Source of the DNA: Candidatus Brocadiaceae bacterium
Lineage (GTDB): Bacteria; Planctomycetota; Brocadiia; SM23-32
Length of the DNA: 15,108 bases
NCBI GenBank assembly: GCA_030615435.1
Contig: JAUWZH010000029.1
Location: 1-15,108 of the forward strand
Direction of reading: 5' to 3'
The position numbers were made by a program, and so were the translations under genes. The stretch's first letter is position 1, and each line of letters opens with the position of its first letter. Under the pieces are notes generated by a model, which was not told where the DNA came from, made no database searches, and was given only the letters and a program-made list of their open reading frames with translations. Below, one piece after another: positions 8,680 through 14,919 of this stretch.

Positions 8680-10220
8680 TATCGCTGTGCCTCTTTCACC
8701 GTCTCGGTGATGGCGTCGAAATCGGCCTCCAGCGAGCGGTAGAGCCGCTGGAAGAGGGGATAGAACTCCTCGTAAAGGGCGGCGGCCTGCGGGTCGGGCT
8801 CGTAGCTGCTCACCACGTGGATGCAGCACTCGCAGGCCTCCTCCACGCTGCCCCACACTCCCGTGCCCGCCCCGGCCAGGAGCGCCGCGCCGTAAGCCGG
8901 TCCCTCCTCCGCATTGATGGTGCAGACGCGCCGCCCGTAGAGGTCGGCCTGCATCTTGCGCCAGAACTCGCTCTTCGCGCCCCCGCCGGAGAGGCGTATC
9001 TCGCCGAACTGCACCCCGATCTGGCGGATGATCTCCAGCGAGTCCCTCATGCCGTAGGTGATGCCCTCCATGACGCTGCGCAGCATCTCACGCCTGCCGT
9101 GGCGCGTGGTGAGGCCGACCCAGGCCCCGCGCGCGTTGGGGTTGGCGTGAGGAGTGCGCTCGCCGGTCAGGTAGGGCAGGAAGAACAGCCCTTCGCAGCC
9201 CACAGGCGCCTCGGCGGCCTCGGCGGTCATGACCTCGTAGGGGTCCACCCCCTTCTGCTCGGCCTCGCGGCGCTCCGGCTCGCACAGGTTGTCACGCAGC
9301 CACTGGAACGAGCCCCCGGCGCTGAGCATCACCCCCATCACGTGCCACTTGCCGGGAACCGCGTGGCAGAAGGTGTGCACCCGCCCCCGTGGGTCTGTGG
9401 CGACGGTGTCGCTGAAGGCAAAGACCACGCCGCTGGTGCCGAGTGTGGCGCTGATCACGCCGCTGCGCACGATGCCGTTGCCCACGGCGCCTGCGGCCTG
9501 GTCGCCCGCGCCGCCCACGATGGGCGTGCCGGCCGGAATGCCGAGCTGCTCCGCCACCCCGGCGCTGACCTCCGCGCTCACCTGCGGGGACTCGTAGCAA
9601 TCGGCGAGCAGGTCCCTGTCGATTTGCAGCCTCTCCAGCACCTCGCCCGACCAGGCACGCCTGCGCACGTCCAGCAGCAGCATCCCGCTTGCGTCGCTGA
9701 CCTCCGTGGCGAAGGTGCCGCTGAGGCGGAAGCGCACGTAGTCCTTGGGCAAGAGGACCTTGCGGCATTTCTCGTAGTTCTGCGGCTCGTGCCTGCGCAC
9801 CCAGAGGATCTTCGGCGCGGTGAAGCCCGTGAGGGCCGGGTTGCACAGAAGCTCGATGAGGCGCTCGCGGCCGATGGTCTCGGTCATCTCGGCGCACTCG
9901 GCGGCGGTCCTCTGATCGTTCCAGAGGATGGCCGGCCGGATGACCTCCCCGCCCCCGTCGAGCATGACCAGCCCGTGCATCTGCCCGCTCAGGCCGATCC
10001 CGGCCACCTCTTCGCCTTTCACGCCAGCCTCCGCGATCGCCTGCCTGATGGACTTGCAGGCGGCGTGCCACCAGTCGGCCGGGTTCTGCTCGCTCCACAG
10101 CGGCCGGGGCGCATGCTGGGGGTATTCGACGGTGGCGGTGGACAGGACCCGGCCGGTCTCGTCGCAAATAAGGGTCTTGGTGCCCGTCGTGCCGATGTCT
10201 GCCCCGATCAGGTAACCCAT
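8679..10220 (-). CDS. xylB: Xylulokinase (FGGY carbohydrate kinase)
   Basis: A 513-aa protein of typical XylB length. It phosphorylates D-xylulose to xylulose 5-phosphate, feeding the pentose phosphate pathway. Visible signatures are the N-terminal ADIGTTGTKT phosphate-binding segment with Asp8, the xylulokinase substrate motif SGQMHG (78-83), ILWNDQR (98-104), the catalytic base Asp240 in GGAGDQAAGAVGNG, TLGTSGVVF, and the C-terminal ATP-site motif RLSGGGAKSEFWRKMQAD. ATG 10220 has a strong ribosome site (GGGGAGG, 4-nt spacing); frames reaching further upstream lack support. No xylose isomerase or transporter lies beside it. A TTGACA box at 10335-10330 (minus strand) lacks a well-spaced -10. 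Repeated GTAC motifs about 50-90 bp upstream of the start could be an operator. Confidence 0.87.
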   Translation of the reverse strand: MGYLIGADIGTTGTKTLICDETGRVLSTATVEYPQHAPRPLWSEQNPADWWHAACKSIRQAIAEAGVKGEEVAGIGLSGQMHGLVMLDGGGEVIRPAILWNDQRTAAECAEMTETIGRERLIELLCNPALTGFTAPKILWVRRHEPQNYEKCRKVLLPKDYVRFRLSGTFATEVSDASGMLLLDVRRRAWSGEVLERLQIDRDLLADCYESPQVSAEVSAGVAEQLGIPAGTPIVGGAGDQAAGAVGNGIVRSGVISATLGTSGVVFAFSDTVATDPRGRVHTFCHAVPGKWHVMGVMLSAGGSFQWLRDNLCEPERREAEQKGVDPYEVMTAEAAEAPVGCEGLFFLPYLTGERTPHANPNARGAWVGLTTRHGRREMLRSVMEGITYGMRDSLEIIRQIGVQFGEIRLSGGGAKSEFWRKMQADLYGRRVCTINAEEGPAYGAALLAGAGTGVWGSVEEACECCIHVVSSYEPDPQAAALYEEFYPLFQRLYRSLEADFDAITETVKEAQR

Positions 10221-10385
10221 CTTGCCTCCCCTGCGGCGCGATAGAACCGGGGCGCCCCTTCCCGCTCGATCGCTGCCCTCCGTACGTGCACTTGTACGCG
10301 GCATGTACCTTGCCATTGGAGCCGGGAGATGTCAAACGAAATGCCGCCCGGGCTGCGTCCCCCGTTCGAGGGGGTCCACCGTTGC

Positions 10386-10413
10386 TTGACAACGCCGGCA
10401 GGCGGCGTACAAT
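10386..10413 (+). promoter_or_regulatory. Promoter of tRNA-Leu
   Basis: TTGACA (10386-10391) and TACAAT (10408-10413) are separated by 16 bp, placing the transcription start near 10420, just before the mature tRNA. Near-consensus boxes this close to the 5' end are typical of stable RNA genes. Confidence 0.8.
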
Positions 10414-10423
10414 CGGTAAGGGT

Positions 10424-10513
<90 letters not shown>

Positions 10514-10531
10514 CATTCTTGTAAGTATTGA

Positions 10532-10568
10532 GCCTCCTAAGACCATCGCCGTAAAGGCCTTAGGGGGC
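10532..10568 (+). terminator. Stem-loop downstream of tRNA-Leu, probable terminator
   Basis: GCCTCCTAAG (10532-10541) can pair with CTTAGGGGGC (10559-10568) in a 10-bp stem with one G-T pair and a 17-nt loop, followed by a T-rich stretch (CCCTTTCATTCTT). The position about 20 bp after the tRNA end fits transcription termination; the tail is imperfect. Confidence 0.5.
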
Positions 10569-10583
10569 CCTTTCATTCTTGGC

Positions 10584-10613
10584 CTGACAGTTCCGTGCTT
10601 TCTCAGATATACT
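10584..10613 (+). promoter_or_regulatory. Promoter upstream of the integrase stub
   Basis: CTGACA (10584-10589) and TATACT (10608-10613) are separated by 18 bp, each matching consensus at 5 of 6 positions. Transcription would start near 10620. An inverted repeat TTGCAG/CTGCAA (10617-10622, 10643-10648) follows in the leader and may bind a regulator. Confidence 0.5.
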
Positions 10614-10669
10614 ATGTTGCAGATGCTTTTGTTGCACTCTTGCTGCAAGGTGATGGGGAGAGGGGTCAA

Positions 10670-10933
10670 ATGTCAACGCTCAAGAAGCGTAGAATCAGAC
10701 AGAACGGGAGGGCTTACCAGTACTGGGTTGTGGACTATTCGTACCGAGAGAAGGGGCAGATCCGCCGAAAGCAGCGCCACTTCAAGAGGAAGGCCGACGC
10801 GGAGCTCTTCAGGGCGGAGATCGAGCCGCAGCTCGCCCGGGCACGATATAGCGGCCTTGAGGTCCCATTGGGGCCGCCAGATGTGAGTCTGACGGAATGG
10901 CTTGAAAGGCCTGAAGCCGAAAAGCCTGGCTAA
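10670..10933 (+). pseudogene. Truncated tyrosine-recombinase (phage-type) integrase, N-terminal stub
   Basis: An 87-aa product from ATG 10670, which is preceded by GGGGAGAGGGG. It reads MSTLKKRRIRQNGRAYQYWV, then a basic stretch (IRRKQRHFKRKADAE) and a helix ending FRAEIEPQLARARY, followed by SLTEWLER. This matches the three-stranded arm-type DNA-binding domain at the start of tyrosine-recombinase integrases, followed by the first residues of the core-binding domain. Full integrases are about 350-400 aa; this one stops at TAA 10931 before any catalytic Arg, His or Tyr. The gene lies 157 bp from the 3' end of tRNA-Leu, the usual place for an element integrated into a tRNA. It is a relic of the element that probably brought in the DNA to its right. 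Confidence 0.75.
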
Positions 10934-11071
10934 CAAGCTCCAGATCGTCAAGTGGGCCGTGGTCTGGGGAAGATGCGGCTTCGCTGCTCGCTGGCTCTCG
11001 TGGTGATGGCGCTGGGGATGGCAAGGGAGAAGCAGAAAGGGAAGCTGCGCAGCCTTGTGTGCGCTGCGTGA
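10934..11071 (+). pseudogene. Possible transposase C-terminal fragment
   Basis: Directly after the integrase stub stop, the same frame reads about 45 residues ending GKMRLRCSLALVVMALGMAR then EKQKGKLRSLVCAA and TGA at 11069. The RLRCSLAL..MALG...LRSLV pattern resembles the last residues of some IS4-type transposases as I recall them, not a checked match. A neighbouring frame over 10930-10970 (ANKLQIVKWAVVWGR) could be the preceding part after a frameshift. It may mark the junction that removed the rest of the integrase. Confidence 0.35.
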
Positions 11072-11478
11072 AGTTAAGGTGGTCGAGGGGCCGCAGAAGT
11101 TAAGAGGCGAGCAGTATGTCTTGGGACGCCATGAGAGCGCCTCGAAGAAGTCGGCACGACCCATCTCGGCCCTTGAGGGGCGTCGCTGGAGCAACTTTGG
11201 CAGCGACGGTGCGGCCAAGCCGCAGGATCGCCTCACCCCGAGCGCCCCAAGAAACCCACAACGCAAATGCCTCCAAAAGGGGGGGAAGTGTTGACTGGTT
11301 CTGGTAGGGCTGGCACACTGCAAGCGTGTCGGGCAGGCTGTCGGAACGAAGGGCACAAACGGGAAATCTCGACTGAAAGGGCTTTTGCCCATAACATGAG
11401 GCTGGCGCATTTGCGAACCACGTTGTCCTGACAAGCATTTTCGTGGGAAGGTTTCCGCAAGCGCCGTGGGAGCGTATC
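11072..11478. other. 407-bp stretch without a recognisable gene
   Basis: Open frames on both strands here show no family signature, no good ribosome sites and no agreement with each other. Small structures seen are GGGCTTTTGCCC near 11380 and the dyad TTGTC-CT-GACAA (11423-11434) about 45 bp before the kinase start, which could be an operator. No good promoter for the kinase was found; a weak TTGACT with a 17-bp spacer near 11292 is the only candidate. Confidence 0.5.
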
Positions 11479-12999
11479 ATGTCCCTTCTAGGCATTGACC
11501 TTGGTTCGTCTCAGCTTAAAGCAACTCTGATAGATGACGAGAGGAACCTCTGCGTTAGCCAAACGGCCGCTTACAGCGAAGATTGGATTGGTGAAAAACC
11601 AGACCACCTTGAAAGGAATGTGGTTGTCTATTGGGAAGCCTTGAAAGAAGGAATCAAACGCCTGCTAAATCAACACGGAGTGCAGCCAGAAGAAATCTTG
11701 GGCATTTCATTTTCTGTTCAGGGAGAGACGTTTGTTGTTCTGGATCAGCACTTTCGTCCTCTTCGGAAAGCAATCCAGGGACATGATGTTCGGGCGCAAG
11801 AAGAGGTGAGGATCATCAGAGATGAATTCAGCGACGAACTGCTATATTCGGTATCTGGTCAGCCAAATGTCGAGGCTAACTGGATGGCCGTTAAGCTACT
11901 GTGGATTAAGCGGAACGAGCCAGAGATCTTTGCCCGGACACGATACATCATGCTGCTGGAAGATTACATACTTCACAAGCTCACCGGTAGATTCGTGACT
12001 GACCGAAGCGTCATTGGTGATTCTTATCTCTATGACATGCGTTCGGAAAACTGGTTCGGCCCCCTGCTCGACTATCTTGACGTCTCGCGTGCTATGCTTC
12101 CCGAAGTTGTCCACCCCTGTCAGGCGATCGGCCCTGTGAGCAAACGGGCGGCCGAAGAGACGGAGCTATCCACGGAGACCCAGGTAGTCACGGGTGCGAT
12201 GGACCAGATGGCTGGCGCGGTGGGGGCCGGCAACGTAGTACCCGGTGTCGTTACAGAAACTACTGGAACTGCGCTGGCAATAGGAGCTACTGGTAAGGGC
12301 GACCTGAGCAATTACCTGGAGACTGGGCTTCCCCTATACTACCACGCTGTCCGCAACGCCTATTTCTTGATGCCCTGGTTAGGTAGCGGCGGCCTGACTC
12401 TCCAATGGTTCAGAGACAGCTTCGGAGAGCTCGAAAAGGCTTCTGCAGACAGAGAAGGAAGAGAGGTCTATGATCTTCTGACGGCCAGAGCGGCAGAGGT
12501 GCCTGCAAGCTCTGATGGTCTGATCATGCTGCCATTTCTTGTTGGAGCTGCGTGTCCTGAGTTCGATTCCAGCGCCCGCGGCGTCTTCTTCGGCATCACG
12601 CCTGGTCACACGAAAGGTCATTTTGTCCGAGCAATACTTGAATCAATTGGATACGCCATAAGAGCCAATCTCGAGCTATTGCAGTCTGCGGGTCTTGATG
12701 CATGTGAGATACGGTCAATGGGCGGTGGCTCCAAAAGTCGCTTGTGGAATCAAATCAAGGCTGACATTTGCGGCGTACGCATCGCATCGATGGATCAGCC
12801 TGAAACTGCTTCCCTTGGCGCAGCCCTGATGGCCGGTGTGGGAGCGGGTGTGTATGCTTCGACCGAAGGAACCCGGTCAAGCAAGTGGATCAAGCTTAGG
12901 GAAGTTTTCGACCCTGACATAAGGAACCAGGAAACCTATGCGGCAGGGTACGGGAAGTATCGGGAAATCTATCGGCGGCTCAAAGGTGTTTTCGAGTAG
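11479..12999 (+). CDS. FGGY-family sugar kinase, substrate unassigned
   Basis: A 506-aa protein from ATG 11479, which is preceded by GGGAG about 7 nt upstream; a start at 11443 would add 12 unconserved residues. FGGY features are LLGIDLGSSQLKATLID at the N-terminus, catalytic base Asp242 in TGAMDQMAGAVGAG, TGTALAIG, and the ATP-site motif RSMGGGSKSRLWNQIKADICG followed by ASLGAALMAGVGAG. The substrate loop reads SFSVQGET (77-84) where xylulokinases have SGQMHG, so the substrate is probably not xylulose. The gene is visibly poorer in G+C than the DNA left of the tRNA (two 60-base lines counted by hand: 53% and 43%, against 73% in a xylB line). It is followed 230 bp later by a broken sugar isomerase, suggesting a kinase-isomerase catabolic pair acquired by transfer. 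Confidence 0.88.
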   Translation: MSLLGIDLGSSQLKATLIDDERNLCVSQTAAYSEDWIGEKPDHLERNVVVYWEALKEGIKRLLNQHGVQPEEILGISFSVQGETFVVLDQHFRPLRKAIQGHDVRAQEEVRIIRDEFSDELLYSVSGQPNVEANWMAVKLLWIKRNEPEIFARTRYIMLLEDYILHKLTGRFVTDRSVIGDSYLYDMRSENWFGPLLDYLDVSRAMLPEVVHPCQAIGPVSKRAAEETELSTETQVVTGAMDQMAGAVGAGNVVPGVVTETTGTALAIGATGKGDLSNYLETGLPLYYHAVRNAYFLMPWLGSGGLTLQWFRDSFGELEKASADREGREVYDLLTARAAEVPASSDGLIMLPFLVGAACPEFDSSARGVFFGITPGHTKGHFVRAILESIGYAIRANLELLQSAGLDACEIRSMGGGSKSRLWNQIKADICGVRIASMDQPETASLGAALMAGVGAGVYASTEGTRSSKWIKLREVFDPDIRNQETYAAGYGKYREIYRRLKGVFE

Positions 13000-13229
13000 C
13001 TATGGCAACAGCTGGAGAATCGAATGGGTGAGAGCAGAAACGGAGCTTCGCGCCTGAAATTCGACGGCACTTTGCAGCTCGAATTCCACGGGGCGAAGTC
13101 CGGACGGGTGCTCCACGCTGAATGGAGCCCCTGAGAAATCGACCCCTGGTGTCGGGTCGCGCCGGAGCGGAATTTCGAGGAAGTCCCACGATGCGGTCAT
13201 AGGCCAAGATCATGGATTGGAGGCACACA
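13000..13229. other. 230-bp intergenic stretch between kinase and isomerase remnant
   Basis: No credible gene is seen. It contains a small hairpin CGACCC-N8-GGGTCG near 13140-13160, the palindrome GTCCGGAC near 13100, and three related AAATTCG/GAATTCC/GGAATTTCG words in both orientations. Their role is unknown. Confidence 0.4.
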
Positions 13230-13671
13230 ATGAGAAACTAAAGTCCTATGATTGGTTTCGTCGCGACAACAATGAGCGCATTCGATGCTGTGCTGGACTT
13301 GGAGGAAATAGGGGATATGGGGCAGTATCCTCCAGTGATCGCGAAAGTCTTGCAGTATATGAGATCTTTCGCGGAGATCGTTGACTGCGGCATCGTCGGC
13401 AATGAGGATGAAGCGTCGCGGGCACGCGACCGAGTGGCGCAAGGAGATTGCGACCTGCTGGTTATTTGGCCGATGAATTACACCCTGGATACGGTGGTGC
13501 TGAACCTGGTATTTGGGCTGAAGACACCTTTGGTACTGCTGAATACGACCTCTCAACCGGGCCTTTCAGGCGCGTTGGACTTTGCGAAGATAATGGAGAA
13601 CAGCGCAATAGCGTGCATGCCTACGCTGACAAACGTGCTGCTCAAGAACCACATAGATTTCAGGCTTATTA
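13230..13671 (+). pseudogene. Sugar isomerase (L-fucose/L-arabinose isomerase type), 5' part, interrupted
   Basis: The frame from ATG 13248 reads MIGFVATTMSAFDAVLDLEE, then AEIVDCGIVGNEDEASRARD, CDLLVIWPMNYTLDTVVLN, TPLVLLNTTSQPGL and ACMPTLTNVLLKNHIDFRLI. This order (GFV strand, acidic helix, VD.GIV, CDLL, P.VLLN, N..L....I.F) is that of the N-terminal domain of L-fucose/L-arabinose isomerase family proteins, which interconvert aldoses and ketoses. An in-frame ATG 18 nt upstream (13230) has a strong ribosome site, GGAGG with 7-nt spacing, but is followed after AGA AAC by TAA; ATG 13248 has none. TAA 13239 is probably a nonsense mutation. The frame is then broken at 13670-13671 by an IS630-type element and resumes at 14781. 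Confidence 0.75.
13670..13671. repeat. Left TA target-site duplication of the IS630-type element
   Basis: TA at 13670-13671 abuts the left inverted repeat and matches TA at 14779-14780 beyond the right repeat. IS630 elements insert at TA and duplicate it. Removing the element plus one TA restores the isomerase frame. Confidence 0.85.
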
Positions 13672-13702
13672 TTGATCTTTGCAGAAATAATGGAAAGGCG
13701 CT
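13672..13702 (+). repeat. Left terminal inverted repeat of the IS630-type element
   Basis: It begins TTGATCTTTGC and includes TAATGGAAAG; the reverse complement of 14748-14778 reads TTGAGCTTTGC ... TAATGGAAAG. Six mismatches are counted over 31 positions. Confidence 0.88.
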
Positions 13703-13719
13703 CTCGGTTTCGGTATAAT
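13691..13719 (+). promoter_or_regulatory. Transposase promoter overlapping the left inverted repeat
   Basis: TGGAAA (13691-13696, inside the repeat) and a perfect TATAAT (13714-13719) are separated by 17 bp. The predicted transcription start near 13726 coincides with the first ATG of the transposase (13727), so the mRNA would be leaderless or nearly so. Binding of transposase to the repeat would cover the -35 box. Confidence 0.55.
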
Positions 13720-13726
13720 CTTGGGC

Positions 13727-14743
13727 ATGAGACCCCAGGGAACCGCTCAGCAGCTGGAAGCACGACGCCGACGGGCAATCCAGTTGCTAAAAGCGGGCAA
13801 GAGCCTGTCGGCGACGGCGCGTGCTGTGAGTGCGTCGGTGAGTTCGGTGTGGCGATGGTACCAGGCGTACCAAGCGAAAGGGTGGGAAGGGCTTCGCCCT
13901 CGAGTCACTCCTGGGCGTCCGCCCAAGCTCTCGGCGTCCCAAAGGGAGAGGCTGCCGAAGCTCTTGGAGGGGGGCCCTCGCCAGTTCGGATATGCCACGG
14001 ACCTGTGGACGCTGAAGCGCGTGGCCGAGGTGATAGAACGATCGTTTGGCGTGCGCTATCACCCCTACCACGTGTGGAGAGTCCTGGTGAGGTTGGGTTG
14101 GAGCTGCCAGAAGCCGGAGCGCCGCGCCCGGGAGCGGGACGAAGCGGCAATCGAGAGATGGCGCAAGCGGCGCTGGCCGCATATAAAAAAACGCCCGGAA
14201 GCAAGCACGTAGCATCGTTTTTCTCGACGAAAGCGGCTTTATGCTGCAGCCGGTGGTGCGACGCACGTGGGCCCCGCGGGGTCAGACCCCATTCAATGAC
14301 AATGGGAGCGGCACGATCGACTTTCTCTTATCAGTGCGATCACCCTGGCACCGCTGCGACGTCGATTCGGGCTCTATTGGCAGAGTCAACGACACAACAT
14401 CCGTGCTGATGATGTCGTGGGCTTCCTGCGACGTATCCGACGGCATCTGCGCCGCAAGATCGTTCTGATCCTTGACCGCTGGAGCGTGCACAAGGCGCGT
14501 GCGGTCCGGCAGTACTTCCAGCGTTATGGCGAGGATATCCAGGTGGAATGGCTTCCGGCATACGCACCGGAGCTCAATCCAGCAGAGCAAGTCTGGAATC
14601 ACAGCAAGTACTGTGACCTTGCCAATTTCTCCCCCGCCGATTGCGACGAACTGGAGGCACATGTGGAGTCATCCATTCGCAAGCAGCGTGGTCAATCGAG
14701 CCTCCTGCGTTCCTTCTTCAAGACAGCGAGGTTGAAGTTGTAG
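13727..14743 (+). pseudogene. IS630-family transposase, disrupted by two frameshifts
   Basis: Three frame segments make one transposase. Segment 1 (from ATG 13727) has a helix-turn-helix (SLSATARAVSASVSSVWRWY), the linker RPRVTPGRPPKLS and a second DNA-binding part to WPHIKK. Segment 2, in the +1 frame after a run of seven A at 14185-14191, reads RSIVFLDESGFMLQP and RRTWAPRGQTP with the first catalytic Asp. Segment 3, back in the original frame after about 14300, reads WERHDRLSLISAITLAP, then ILDRWSVHKA with the second Asp and LPAYAPELNPAEQVW with the third acidic residue (Glu), ending LKL* at 14743. The DDE triad is therefore encoded but not in one frame. Segment 1 ends at TAG 14210-14212. 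The two shifts cancel, so the outer segments share a frame. Confidence 0.88.
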
Positions 14744-14747
14744 AAAC

Positions 14748-14778
14748 AGTGTCTTTCCATTACTTACGCAAAGCTCAA
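14748..14778 (-). repeat. Right terminal inverted repeat of the IS630-type element
   Basis: Inverted match to 13672-13702, containing CTTTCCATTA and GCAAAGCTCAA; it starts 4 bp after the transposase stop codon and is followed by the TA duplication. Confidence 0.88.
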
Positions 14779-14780
14779 TA
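14779..14780. repeat. Right TA target-site duplication of the IS630-type element
   Basis: TA directly follows the right inverted repeat and pairs with TA at 13670-13671. Confidence 0.85.
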
Positions 14781-14838
14781 GTGGCGCGATTGACGACTGC
14801 AGCATTTATGAGCAGATGAAACTGGCGGCTAAGGCGCT
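14781..14838 (+). pseudogene. Sugar isomerase, continuation after the IS630 insertion
   Basis: Joining base 13671 to 14781 continues the isomerase codon by codon: LI then SGAIDDCSIYEQMKLAAKA, with no stop. This is the expected next part of the N-terminal domain (a surface loop and a helix ending in Ala residues). The gene then runs into a second insertion element whose left end lies at about 14833-14840, so the C-terminal half of the isomerase would be beyond that element, outside the window, or lost. The exact end of isomerase sequence cannot be fixed from here. Confidence 0.7.
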
Positions 14839-14881
14839 ATTGCAAAACCCTGGAGTTTGGGGTTGCCGATGTAGGATGATA

Positions 14882-14919
14882 GAGCCATAGACCTTCGATG
14901 GGAGGATTGCCTATGGCTC
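14882..14919 (+). promoter_or_regulatory. Inverted repeat covering the IS5-like transposase start codon
   Basis: GAGCCATAG (14882-14890) and CTATGGCTC (14911-14919) form a perfect 9-bp stem with a 20-nt loop. The right arm contains the start codon ATG 14913, and the loop contains the ribosome site GGGAGG. In a transcript reading in from outside, the stem would occlude the start codon. Confidence 0.55.

Larger units (their letters stand above)
13672..14778 (+). mobile_element. IS630-family insertion sequence, complete ends, 1107 bp
   Basis: The ends are defined by 31-bp imperfect inverted repeats (13672-13702 and 14748-14778; 25 of 31 positions match), flanked by TA on both sides. Length, TA target and encoded transposase all fit the IS630/Tc1 group. 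The transposase is disrupted by two frameshifts, so this copy is probably immobile unless supplied in trans. It interrupts the sugar isomerase gene in the same orientation. Confidence 0.9.

Noticed and set aside
8085..10244. A 719-codon plus-strand open frame
   Set aside because: It runs antisense through the histidine kinase and xylB genes, has no family motifs and reflects high G+C content suppressing stop codons.
10673..11434. A 253-codon minus-strand open frame
   Set aside because: It is antisense to the integrase stub and shows a low-complexity, Pro/Leu/Arg-rich composition without recognisable motifs or a ribosome site.
13000..13229. Minus-strand frames between the kinase and isomerase as a small gene
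   Set aside because: Two competing frames of 66 and 82 codons have no ribosome site or recognisable motif.
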